A DNA stretch of 64,000 bases from Sinonovacula constricta (lineage: Eukaryota; Mollusca; Bivalvia; Cardiida; Solecurtidae), in assembly GCA_007844125.1 (NCBI GenBank), contig CM017556.1:77538456-77602455 (forward strand), read 5' to 3'. Shown here one piece after another: positions 20,551 to 31,630 of the stretch (positions are counted from its first letter, which is position 1; each line of letters starts with the position of its first letter). Under the pieces are notes generated by a model. It did not search any database. It was not told the DNA's origin and was given only the letters and a program-made list of their open reading frames with translations. The position numbers were made by a program, and so were the translations under genes.

Positions 20551-23500
20551 CTTTAGTCTGGAAAATAAAACCACTCTACTGTACTAGTCGTATAACAGAA
20601 TTTATCAAATAGGATTATCATACTAAAAAGTCTTTATTAATTGTGGGGCAATAATTATTTCAACCCCTAAGTACTTTGTTGTGTCGTTTTAACTTCAGTA
20701 TGTTTTGTTCCCGTGTATTATCAGAATAACTCATTCGGAAAAAATAAACGTTTTTGTTGCTAATACTTCTAGCAACAGGGGTCGGGGACAGTGTTGTAGT
20801 TATTGATGTTGTTATTTTTATTGTTGTTGTTTTTTACCTACCCTTTTCTCACAGTAAAGACGATAACTATACAAAGAACAACAGCACTGATGTGTACAAT
20901 GATAAGGAAACCGATATCGGAATATTCAATTGATCCTTGTAAATATCAAACAATGGGCCATATTGGCTGCTTCTAATCTTAGCATGCCATATGTTTAAAT
21001 TAAAGTTATAAACTTAAATAAAAACGAATTATCGTTTCCTGTAATTTTTATTTTGAGACGGTTCTGTAAACATTTACGCTTTACAAGATAGTGGTGAATC
21101 ATTTTCGTGTTTTAATTGATATTACACGCATGTAATCTAAATAAACAATTGAAAAATAACTATTACACATACTGAAAATCAAAGACACGTTACAGATGGT
21201 CTGGTAACTTCATAATTGTTTACATTCACCTCGGGAACCTATTGCTTAATTCGTCGCATTACTACTCACCACAGTACACGCTGCTTACGAATACAGAATC
21301 ATGTATACAATAAATGCTGAAGTTTTCATCAAATATTTCCTATAGTAGTAGTAATCGACAGATTTATTCGACTTTTGATGAAACAGTTTGTTTGCATACA
21401 TTATTTTAATTGCCTTTTGTTAAAGAATTACGAAAATAGACTATTTAATAAATCCATTTAATCATTGACGGTCGGTTTATCGCATGATATTAACATATTT
21501 GTTTTCACGGTTGTGATATTGTTTACGCAATTTTGAGTTTATATTGTGTTTCATTATATGCAAATGTCCAAAGTAAGCAACTGTTTTGTTTCTTTAAACG
21601 TCATATGACAGTCTTTGTTGAAGTCTTTATGAACGGGTTACTGTGCTTTATGTTAATGGGTTGCACATTTGCCTTCTTAAAGAAATAGACTGTCAGTTTA
21701 TATATTTACACTTGTGAAGATACACAACCAGGTGACATATCCTTTCTCGCCTTTTTTCATTGTTGCTATTTTATCACAAGAGGATATACTTAACAACATT
21801 ACCTAGCATGATACAAGATCGTTTACTCATGTTCTTTATCTCCAAAATTTATGTAGTTTAAATCTTACAACAGAGTTTGCAAAAAGAGTTTTGTTGAGAA
21901 AAAAAGTTTATCTCCTAATAATCCGTTCGGTATCGTAGTAAACTTTGCAATTTCTTAATGACTCAATAATTTTAAAGAAAACTCAATTATCTAATTAAAA
22001 TAAAACTATAATGATTAGCCTGCTGCATGTATTTACCTGTATGTTGTCCCTAATTTGCAGTCTTTTACATAAGTACAATATAATGCAAATTATCATGTAT
22101 TTGGGTAGGCTATTTGTTTTGAATTTAGTTCATGAAAATTAAAAACAACATAAATGAAAATATGCACACATAATCGAACGTATGTTGTTGAACACATGCA
22201 TAAATATACACATATACACACGTATACACACATATACACACATATACACACGTATACACACATAATTATTCACAAACACATTCACATATATCTTTAAGTG
22301 ATAATAAACACGAAATACAATGTGCATAGACAGATATGGCGCCTTTCACAAATCAGTACAACAGTACTCAGTCATATCGTGGAAACAAAGGACGGAACAT
22401 AAATACCAATTTGAAAATCAATGTTAAAGAATATTAAATCGAATTTTCATTTTGATTTTCGACTGGTTATTATTGAGTCTCTTGTTCCAGATTATAGTAA
22501 AAGCCGAACATAATAAAACATAATAAAAGTGACGTTCAGATACGTAATCCCCTAGGTGGATTGGATATCTTAGGAAGCAAAGTTGTAAGTAACATAAACA
22601 ACTTACTAATTGGTTTCCATCGTGGTTTTGTAAAAATATGTGAATCAATATTCTAACACTTTCAGTATTTTACATCTATAAACAAAGAAGCATTCGCCCG
22701 TGATAAAATAAACGATATATCACGGCATTAATCTGGACTATTTTACTGCAACAGAATCCATTTTACATTCCCTACCCATTTTGAATGGCTGATCAAGCTA
22801 ACATATTGTGATAAGTTGTTCGTTTCGTTCCTGTAATTTTACCTTATATTGGAAAGTTACGGTTTTGTTATTTAGTTAAATTTGACGTTACTAATGACAT
22901 AAGTATTAAACTGTGATAAAAAAATACATAAAATATGAAATTTAGTCGGTTGTTATTTTTTTTTAATACAGAAAGTACGCGGGGTGAAATACAACAACCA
23001 AACAGGGGGAACACCCTCTGCGGTCTCCGCAGTATCAGGTCATTTGCCCGGTACTCATTGCTGCTCCTGGTGGGTGGGGGTCTCTTGTTGTTTCAGTGTG
23101 ATATGACATTAATATTTGTATTCAAGTTTTGTTTTTGGGGTTTGTTACCTTCTTCTTTTTCTTTGCAAATTACGGACATCGGTTGAATACTTAACGGCCT
23201 TTAGTTAAAGAAGAAATTATACAATAGTATATTTCCACGGAGAAAAACACTATGCTGAAGCGACCAAATGATGCCGATTTCAAAATACATCTTAACAGGA
23301 AATTGAACTCAATTTGCAGTAAATGTAATATGCATTTTATTATTCCGTACGTTAATAAAATGTACTCTTAACAGAATGACTGTAAGTCTAGAATGAACTA
23401 GTAACATCTAATTATGTGCCACCTGGCAAATTTTGTTTCACTAAGTCCAAATAACTTATAGTCACCGGTGTTTAATAAAACACAATCAACTAGGATAGAG

Positions 23501-25245
23501 GTAATGTCACTTGGGACTAACTGTCATACATTCGCTTGCAGCGAAACTCCACGCGGGTAGATGTCACACAGCTAGAAGTAGACAACCGGTGTTAGGATCC
23601 CCATGTTGACCGATAAGGATGAGCAGTGCATTAGGGCACCTGTATACTACTGTATGATGCAATTTATTCGAAGGGAACGGCATGTAAACCTAATCGAAAG
23701 GTTTTAAACGGTTAACCTTTTCAAAACAGGATTACCAATTAATCGGTAAACAGTTAGCATCCCTTAAAAGACACGTTTCTGATTTGTTAAAGGCTGAAAT
23801 TAACAAATTTCTTTGACAAAAGTATTCTTTGTGTTGCTTTACCGAGACCACTCATATTAAAAGAGAATCATAAGAAATTAGATCATTCATGGGTGTACTT
23901 CATATTTGTAATTGAAAATTAGGTGGAAGATTGTCTTTGGAATTGTCAAAAGCCTTTTACCTCGTAAAAGTTTAGCTAGTTTTTGCAAACGTGAGCATTA
24001 TAAGGGATATTTTAAGCTGCCCAATCAGATAAATATAACCCATAAAATTTAAATTTCTATAACAAAATCATTATTTATGACAAATTCTAGAATAAGGAAA
24101 TATGACTTAAGAGCATTGCAACATAAACCAACATTTGAAAAGGCACCGGACAAAGGTATTAACATGCAATGCAAATGTAAAAGTAAGAATGAATATGAGT
24201 ATTTAAACAAAAATAGCAAACCCAACAGTTGCTGCCTTGGAACGGTCAGTCGGCAAACGGGACCGACTTGGCAATCGGAGCATCTCGGATTATTCACTCT
24301 TTAATGTATGTAGGCAGTAAGATCACCTCGGCCATTTCCCTAAATGGGACTACATTTGCGAAAAACGTCAAAACAAACATAGAAGCTCGGGTGACAGCTC
24401 ACTACAGTACGATATCTGTAAAGCTTTAATTTGTGGCGGCTTCAAATTTAAATCATCCAATTTTGATTTACCCAGCGCAGCAGTCACCCAGCTGTCAAAC
24501 GATGACATTGTTTATGTTTGGTGCCAACTACATATTAGCCATATTCTTCTTCCGACTTCCGACGAACAAAACGATCGTGATTTCAGTAAGGATCATTTCA
24601 CCAGATACATCCGAATGGTTGTCCCGAGAACGGAATTACCCGAGGAATTCCGATTGCCGAATGGGGTGCGCACTTGGCTACTCTACTATAAAAGTACTAA
24701 GCTGACTACTCGGTGAAATAAATTCCATTTTATATAAGAAAAGTATTCATATACATTTATGCCTATAAATTTAATTTTAATAAATGTAACCTCATTCCCC
24801 ATATGATGCTATATGCACTTACACTACGAAATAAATTCTTAACATACGTGTTTGTTTGTGTGTTTTTTTCAAGTAATTTTTAAATAAAATCAAGAGACGT
24901 TTTAAATGGAGTAGGTTGGCATAATTTGTTATTCTATTTGTTATTTTCTGGCTGAGACTAGATTTTGGTACCAATTATCTAACAATGAAACCTGAACTTG
25001 AGTGTTCATATAAATAAATGTATACCCCTTGCTAATACTTGATACAATGTCAATGTTTCTTTTAATTGTTTCTGAAAACAATCGTGATAAGTAAGCAAAA
25101 TGTTCGAGAAATTATTGTCGCATTTTTTGCTATCAAAGTTCATATACAATAAGTAAGCATTCACAAAAACTCTACTGACACTTTTACACTTACAACAATT
25201 GTATGTGAACAGTGTTATAATGACAGTAAGCAAACTAATTTTCAT
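20346..25245 (-). CDS. Gene C: receptor-like gene with no ectodomain exon found
   Basis: Model: signal exon 25194-25245, transmembrane exon 20842-20935, tail exon 20346-20550. Exon phases match the other genes. The signal exon ends in T, as in A, B and D, where it pairs with AC of the ectodomain. Direct joining of C's signal exon to its membrane exon (starting GA) would create TGA. An ectodomain exon is therefore expected in 20936-25193, but I found none, so the gene is either decayed or has a divergent ectodomain. The ATG lies 344 bp from gene D's stop, showing tight tandem packing. A block at 22675-22960 matches 10960-11290 in gene B's intron, supporting common origin. Confidence 0.45.
20842..20935 (-). 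CDS. Gene C transmembrane exon
   Basis: 94 bp, phase 1 to 2, acceptor TTACAAG, donor GTAGGT. It encodes a stalk SIEYSD, the hydrophobic segment IGFLIIVHISAVVLCIVIVF, then TVRK. There is no acidic or basic residue inside the membrane segment apart from one His. Confidence 0.6.
22197..22265. repeat. Tandem repeat, 10-bp unit acacatatac / acacgtatac
   Basis: About seven alternating units in gene C's intron. Confidence 0.85.
22675..22960. repeat. Intron block shared with 10960-11290
   Basis: The counterpart inside gene C's large intron, reading caaagaagcattcgcccgtg and later tagttaaatttgacgttact. Confidence 0.7.
24108..24265 (+). repeat. Dispersed repeat R2, copy 1
   Basis: gcattgcaacat, aaaaggcac, acaaaggtatt, then agttgctgccttggaac and ggtcagtcggcaaa. 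Shared in order with 54834-54985 and 63612-63745. Probably a mobile-element family. Confidence 0.65.
25194..25245 (-). CDS. Gene C exon 1: signal peptide
   Basis: ATG at 25245 reads MKISLLTVIITLFTYNC, then T before GTAAGTGT (phase 1). The hydrophobic core and donor match the other signal exons. Read-through without splicing gives a 79-codon ORF, which I regard as intronic. Confidence 0.5.
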
Positions 25246-25377
25246 ACTTTGGAAATCACCATATTCTTTAGTAGAGCGTCTATGTTACAATAATAAATTT
25301 CACAAACTTCTGACGCGCGGGTCGAACTTCAGGGTAAATTCTACGAACTATTTTGCTTCGTACTTTCTTGTGTATGT

Positions 25378-25383
25378 TTTATT
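25378..25383 (-). promoter_or_regulatory. Possible poly(A) signal of gene D
   Basis: AATAAA on the minus strand about 205 bp past the stop of the tail exon and before gene C's ATG. Confidence 0.3.
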
Positions 25384-25588
25384 AAATGGTCGAGATGCTG
25401 AAACATATCTAGTTCGACTCTTATCTCCAAACCTGTATGGGTTCTGACTTGTTTTATATTTCTGCTAAAACCACCATACTAGATATATGGTTTCTCTTTG
25501 GTTTTCCAGAAGACATTTTTGTTATAATCATTTGAAGTTGTTATACTAGCTAGTATTTTCTTTCTTCTACTGTTGATTTACATGTTCC

Positions 25589-25808
25589 CTAATTTGCCGG
25601 GGAATTTTTATCAATATAATTGCCTGAATAATTGTCAACCATAGAATAAAGATGGCTTTCCCTGTTCGGCTGATCCAGGTATTCATAATTGGATTCTATT
25701 TCAGGAGAGGAACTGGGCGCTGGTATATCGACAGGATGAGTATGACGATTATCCTTAGCCGCCATGGTCAGGTTTGTATGGTTGCACCTTATGACACGGC
25801 TTATTACC
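25589..25808 (-). CDS. Gene D cytoplasmic tail exon
   Basis: Entered in phase 2 after CCAG; 72 codons to TAG. SNYEYL fits the ITIM consensus, followed nine residues later by YSMV, so the pair also has nearly ITAM spacing. Coding looks intact although the upstream exon ends in a stop. Confidence 0.65.
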
Positions 25809-28031
25809 CTGGAAGACAAACAAAACATCATTTAATTGCATGCGTATATTCTCGGACAATGCATCTTAACAGCATCTTAAAATTGATATACAAATAACAT
25901 GACATCAGTTCTAACTACAAGGAGCAGAGGTGGTCCCACCCAATGTAGTTAAAACAAACTGAAACGATGGATCTGAACGTTATGCACATTGGGTTGAATA
26001 GTTTATGCGCTTTGTATTATTTTACAGCCAATATGCATTCTTAGCATGAACCATTCATAGAAAGACCTTCAAAATATGTTTGATCTACTTTGGTTCATGT
26101 ATTATATAGTTCGCAAATATTATACAATTATTTACTTATTAGCTGGGAAATACGCTGTGATATTGACCAAAACATCGATTTTTTGCGGTCAATATCAACA
26201 GCATATTTCCCAGCTAATAAGTAAATAACTATTTTATTACATGAACTATAAATCGTTAATAATAAATAGTTTTATTTCTTTAATTATTATTTAAACTTAA
26301 ATGCAAGAAAATATTTTACATTGTTTACTTCGTGAATATTGTTCGTCTGGGACAAGTATCCCTCAATGCGTTCAATTCTTAGGAAGTTTTGTTGATGCGC
26401 GCGCATAATATTGATGGAAATTTCGCATTCATTTAATAGACCGGTTAATATAAGCGAAAGCGGGTCAATATTTATATTTATTGACTCGACTATTTTTGGG
26501 GTATGACCAATCGTGTTGCGTCTATTTATAGTTCATGTAATAATCTGCATTATTTCTTTGCTTGCAAACCCGTTGATGCAACAGGCTCATCTTGTTTATG
26601 AATTACACCTTTTAGTGTTGTTTTTTTTAATTCACAGTGAAATCAAATCGTATTATGTGTTTCGTGTGTTTTAATGGGTTAAACAAAAAATACAATACTG
26701 AAAGTAGACAGTGTGTTATACCTACAGTCGAACGATGATGAGTATAGAACAAACAGCGACACAAACCATCCCGACACAGGTCAGCGAGACTATCAGGACG
26801 AGGTTGCCATCCGATTGGGATTGTTGTCTTGGCGGCTCTAAGCATGAAAAACAAACACGAGAACGGTTGACTATTGCAAAATAAATGTTCGAAAATAGGT
26901 GTAAGTTTGATGTAGACCTCTGGTGGGAAGTACCTTTTCCATCTTTTTTCTTATGTTAATTTTTATACTTTGCCATGCAAGAAAAGTAATTATAGCGAAA
27001 AATTGCGGTCACTAAACATTAAGGGAAAATACTAATTAATTGACAACAATATATAATTCCTGTAAATTTAACAGTAGTTTTGCATATGCTAAATAAAAAC
27101 AGTGAGTAGTGAGTACTGCGTCAACTATTTATTACAGTCAGTACAGTCAGGCCCAAAGCATTTTATTGAATAACGACAAGCCGAGTTTGTGGTGACAACG
27201 TGAGAACAATTCAATCGACTGAGAAGATGCGGATTCTTCCCATCACTTGGTAAGTCTAAGTGTTTATAGTCTTATTGGATGTCCTGGAATGGCCATTTTC
27301 GGTGTTGGGAACCGTAGCTGACCTCTTAGGTAGTCCGTGATCTTGAGCTGACGCTCTGCGTGTTCTTCGCCAACGTGGCCACGGCGACCGGTTCCATCTG
27401 CGACCCAGTGGATCCACCTACGCCCCTATAGATGCATTCTCTGGTTCCGTCTAAGACCCCGTAGCATGCCAAATAGTATTCCCATATGTCTTCATCAAAT
27501 ATTTAATGTAACTGTTTTATTAAACACAAATATTTTTATGTCGTTACCCTTAGGGATCTGTTTCTAGCTGCAATTTACATATGTTTTATCATTCTTATTT
27601 ATTTTCGACAACAAATCATTGTAATTTCCCTTTGCAACTATGTAGGAACTATTAAGTTTCTCTTAATAAAAAATCCAGAAAGTTTAGATGCAAATGTGAT
27701 CTGACATTGGATTGTCTGTTGTTCTTTCTATGTGCAACTCAGCAAGCAAAGGTGGTTAATCTAATCTGTGTGCAACAACTTAGCATTGAATAATAAAGCC
27801 ATGGACTTTTGCTTCAATTCAGACAATTATTTCACTATCAAAAATGATTTCAGACATTGAAAAAGCTGCTTGCTAGCTGTCATATATCACAAAATGATAC
27901 AACTGTCCTGAAAAAGGCGTAGTGGAATGCAGAAAGCTTGGCAAAATGAAAATCGATATTTTTTTTATTTTCTTCAATGAACCATTTTTGGTTCTACTAT
28001 AATTCATTTACTGTAACAATTGGTTGTAGAA

Positions 28032-28106
<75 letters not shown>

Positions 28107-29315
28107 AGGTATGTTGCCAATAAGAGACATTAATGAATAGTCTCCCCTGAATAACCCCTAAATGCAAGCAGGTCCTTTCATTTGTTTTTATGCTTGTGCG
28201 TTTTGGCGGGTATGTTGACTTTTTGCCGTTCTTGTGATGCGCAAGTTAACAATCACCAACAAACACGTCCATTTTCTTTTTTAAATAGCAAATCTCTTTA
28301 AGTGTTTAATTGGATTTTACGCTTATATTTGTGCAAAAGTAAAAGAACACATTTGTAATTGCAATTTCTACAAAAGAATAGACGATAAAGTCCAACAATT
28401 TCGACTAAAAAGGACCTACCTACTGTTTGGAATACATCGGGTATTAACTAGGGTTAATAAGGGTTATAATTTCTATTTTATCAATGTACCCCATTATTTA
28501 ATTGTATACTTTTCAACTTTAGAATGATACTTTGCTCTTATTGTGTGATATTTTGTTCCTGTCTATATGTGTGATTTAGAGAACTACTTATGGGCTGTCA
28601 TGAAATGACATAATCATAAAAAATCCAAGATCATCATATATTCTTTGAGTGTTGTTTATACGAGTCATTGTTGGCTCAGAATGACTCAATGTCATTTTCA
28701 ATACTATTAGCCATGCTTGGTTGTGGAACAAACATAATTTTTTAACAGGCACTCCTTTAGTTTACTTACCCCCACATGTATATTGAAACACGTATATTCC
28801 CGTTGTCAGTTCCTGAAGGGAGGTCACATTAATGCTAGTCTTATTCCTAAATCGTTGCTGGTAGGTGGCTGAGAGGGATGTGTCCAGAACGTCTAAATGA
28901 GTTATTACATCATGACACCAGAATCTTGCTGTTCCATTACAGATAATTTCAAAAAAATAAACATTAAGCGAGTAGAAAGTGTCATTCTTACACTGAATAA
29001 AGAAGTTCCCACACCCAGTTGTTTCGTTGTTAACACAAAATGATGCAATACCATTTTCAGTACCATAAGCCAGGCTGAGGTCTGAAACAAACATGTCTCT
29101 TAAAAATGTCATTGAAATATAAAAGGAAGACATGTTATTCGAAAGAGAAAAATAATCGTTTACTTAATACCGCGAGATGCAGTCAATGTATAATCCTGTT
29201 CTTACATGTTCTGCGGTACCTCACATTGTTGATATTAAAAGAAACTTTAAAATTCGTTTTAAATATACTTACACAAACCTACGACGAATACGACAAGTTT
29301 AATTTTATTATCCAT
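25589..29315 (-). CDS. Gene D: Ig-like receptor with stop at the membrane-exon boundary
   Basis: Exons: 29273-29315 (signal, MDNKIKLVVFVVGL), 28770-29081 (ectodomain), 26722-26837 (transmembrane), 25589-25808 (tail). The first three join in phase and end in TAG right before the donor GTATAA, giving a roughly 156-residue protein with almost no cytoplasmic part. The tail exon is intact and in the phase used by its paralogues, so a one-base change may have disconnected it. The gene could be a tail-less receptor, a recent pseudogene, or affected by a sequencing error. An intron between tail and membrane exons holds a foldback element. Confidence 0.6.
26094..26550. mobile_element. Foldback (palindromic) element in gene D's intron
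   Basis: Arms 26128-26168 and 26187-26228 are near-perfect inverted repeats (ttatttacttattagctggg) around an 18-base loop. atgaactata-type ends appear at both sides and again near 26530. No ORF. Likely a MITE. Confidence 0.7.
26722..26837 (-). CDS. Gene D transmembrane exon ending in a stop
   Basis: Acceptor GCTTAG, then EPPRQQSQSDGN, the hydrophobic segment LVLIVSLTCVGMVCVAVCSI and LIIVRL, then TAG (26722-26724) immediately before GTATAA. Paralogues end with AG in phase 2 here; this exon has one extra T ahead of AG. Confidence 0.7.
28031..28105. repeat. (ATT)n microsatellite
   Basis: About 75 bp in the intron of gene D, next to repeat R3. Confidence 0.95.
28106..28440 (+). repeat. Dispersed repeat R3, copy 1
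   Basis: Starts near gagacattaatgaatagtct and ends near ggacctacctactg. Matches 54222-54555 along its length. Confidence 0.75.
28655..28727 (-). pseudogene. Remnant of a second ectodomain of gene D
   Basis: About 44 bp past the intact exon. Only the first part survives, reading PSMANSIENDIESF and then a stop, aligned with SLVYGTENGIASF. The acceptor is lost. Confidence 0.55.
28770..29081 (-). CDS. Gene D exon 2: Ig-like ectodomain
   Basis: A 312-bp phase 1-1 exon between TTTCAG and GTAAGT. Six cysteines and five N-x-T sequons align with genes A and B. Differences from A cluster around the fourth cysteine (YFFEIICNG against YSSDAICNE), while KCKNDTFYSLNVY-type core residues are nearly fixed. 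Confidence 0.75.
29273..29315 (-). CDS. Gene D exon 1: signal peptide
   Basis: 14 codons plus T, donor GTAAGT. The in-frame ATG further upstream reaches a stop after six codons, so the ATG at 29315 is chosen. Hydrophobic core LVVFVVGL. Confidence 0.65.
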
Positions 29316-29734
29316 GTGCTATTTCCATATATACAATACAAATATAATCTATTTACACGAGAATAAACTCTGTGGATTTTTAAACTCAAAGGAAGTAAAC
29401 TAAACAAAACAAATCCATGTTTATATAGAAACACACAAGCATCCAAACATACAAGGCCCGCTGCCCAAGGTGAGCCTTACCCTTATGTATCCGAGTATAT
29501 ATAATCATGTACTACCCCAACTAGACAAAACAGCAAATACCTTAGAGAACATATGTATTTAGTATGTCAAATGTTTGCAGTACTCAGTATGCTTTGAGGG
29601 GTCCTACAACATTAATGAAAGCAGCACAAGACTCTTGCTCAATAGAAATCAGCTTGGTTTATTTATTTATTGAAGGAAGGATGCGTGTTTTTGTTTATAC
29701 ATTCTTTTTTTCATTATAAGATTGGACATTGGTA

Positions 29735-30335
29735 CTACTCCGTTTACATCATCATCAACATCGGCCTGTACACCAAGTGTTGTGTAGGGCAGCAACAAAG
29801 CTCCTCCATCCTGGAGGCCAAGCGTGTCAGCGTACCCCAAGAGTGCTGCATCGCTTTTATTTCGTTTTCCACCGTCCTCCTCCATGTTGTTTTCGATCTT
29901 CCTCTTTTCCGTTTACCATCTGGGGTCCAGTGCAGTGCTGTTCTTATTGAGGGTCTCTCCGGATGACATGTCCTATCCATTTCCATCTGCGTCTTGATAT
30001 GATGATACCCATGTCCTCCTAATCACATCTTTTTAGTAGATCTTCGTTAGTGATCTTTTCAGGCCAAAATATCCGGAGGATTCTGCGGGGACACATTGAG
30101 TGAAAGGATCGAATTTTATTGAGATCCGCCTTTGTCATCCTCCAGCATTCAGATCCATATAGGAGTGTAGATACAACAGAGCTCTTGTAGAGCTTCAGCT
30201 TGGTCTTGATGTTGTACTGTGTTGATCTGCAGATGTTGTTCATTTAACAAAATACATTCCTGGCCTTACCCAGTCTGCTGTGGATATCTTCCTTTGTGCC
30301 GCCTTCGGGTCTGACTCCGTTAACATGTGCTCCCT
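29735..30335 (-). mobile_element. 3' end of a LINE (non-LTR retrotransposon), broken
   Basis: The minus strand reads the end of a reverse-transcriptase ORF. Pieces include GGTKEDIHSRLGKAR, KLKLYKSSVVSTLLYGSECW, RILRIFWPEKITNEDLL, RRRWKWIGHVIRRDP and GKRKRGRSKTTWRRTVE. Stops and a frameshift (TAA after the first piece, TAG after LLKRCD) break it. It ends in GATGATGATG, a tail style seen in RTE-type LINEs. 5'-truncated and inactive. Confidence 0.8.
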
Positions 30336-31069
30336 TTAAAGTTTGCGTAACGTGAAAAAGTAGGGGTTAGATGAATGGCAAACAAGGAAACTTAAATACA
30401 AACAATCTCTCCAACATGTGTTAAATGCAAAATAAAACAGGAAGGTAAAAACAAAAAGTTGTGGGGTTTTTTAGTTCTTTGCTAAATGTATCAAATATCT
30501 AGTACAAAAGTTCTAAAACATCACCATATCAAGTTGAAATCACTTTAAATGTCAACTTAATATGTTAATGTAAATGGTAAGTTTATGTTGGTGTCAAACG
30601 TTTCAAATGCTTTGCCTGTATGTAAATATTCTGAAACAACATGCCCGAAAACTGGCGCATTTCACACATTTACATTTATCAGTAAGATATTATGGCAAGA
30701 GAAGGTAAAATAACATCCTTTTGTAATTAAATCATGCAATCGTTCATTATTCATTATAAAATATTGTTTGATTGTTCTACTGGGTGACAAATAAACGATC
30801 ACATTCTATGTGTGTTAAAACATACTAAAATTTGAAATAGCACTATACAAAGGTATGCACATACAAAAGATTATGCGGTTATAGATGTACGTCATTTATT
30901 CCTCTTATAACAAAAAGTGTATAGAAAACATATGCTTTAATGCTCTTTCTTTCAGAGTTAAAAAGCAGCAGAATGTCTATAAGTTTGCTGTACTGAAACG
31001 ATTAAACTGTACAAAACAAAATGTTGGGCCGTTTTGGACGAACATCTAAACGAAACTAGGACATACAAT

Positions 31070-31250
31070 ATGGCGGAAGATATTCAGAGAAGACCGATCA
31101 TCACCACACAGGTCAGGGTAACGTACAGTTGAAGGTAAAATGACTACCGATCATTACAATCATGGCGGAAGGTAATGTGAGAAGACCGACCAACCTCGCG
31201 CAGGCCAGGACGAGTGTCAGAGCAAAGTTATCTCTAGAACCAGGTGCCTC
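31070..31250 (-). pseudogene. Two tandem decayed transmembrane exons
   Basis: Around 31160-31250 the minus strand reads EAPGSRDNFALTLVLACARL, similar to EEPGDTIALIVSLTCVGL of gene B. A second copy at about 31077-31130 reads VTLTCVVMIGLL then a stop. The two share flanking DNA (atggcggaag...agaagaccga). No working splice donors remain. They mark a lost cluster member between genes D and E. Confidence 0.5.
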
Positions 31251-31549
31251 CCTTTAGATGGCTGAATGACATATGTTTGGATTAATTTGTTTAATAATAA
31301 TAATATGCAACTTGCTGAATTTAAACTGTCAATGATCATCGATAATTTGACTATTCAGAGGAGGTTCGTTACATGGTGTCACGTGTGTAGATTAAACCGA
31401 AGTCCACGCATCCGCCGGTGCCTATGTTTACGCAGAATACTTTTAAAACGCCCTTTGCAGGGTAGCCGGCGTTAAGTAGGGTTCCACCTACACGTCGAAA
31501 GAAAGGACATCTTATTCCCAGGTTTTAAGTCTTAAATGTGTTTTACTTC

Positions 31550-31630
31550 GTTTCATTTATTTATTTATTTAGTTAGTTAGTTGTTTTTTTGTTTATTTAT
31601 TTATCTTATCTTATTTTATTTTATTGTAAA
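31550..31630. repeat. (TTTA)n-like low-complexity tract
   Basis: Imperfect ATTT/TTAG repeats for about 80 bp. Confidence 0.7.

Noticed and set aside
21255..21330. Short minus exon ending VYCG before GTGAGT in gene C's intron
   Set aside because: Attractive donor, but the acceptor gives phase 0, not the family's phase 1, and the piece is only 24 codons.
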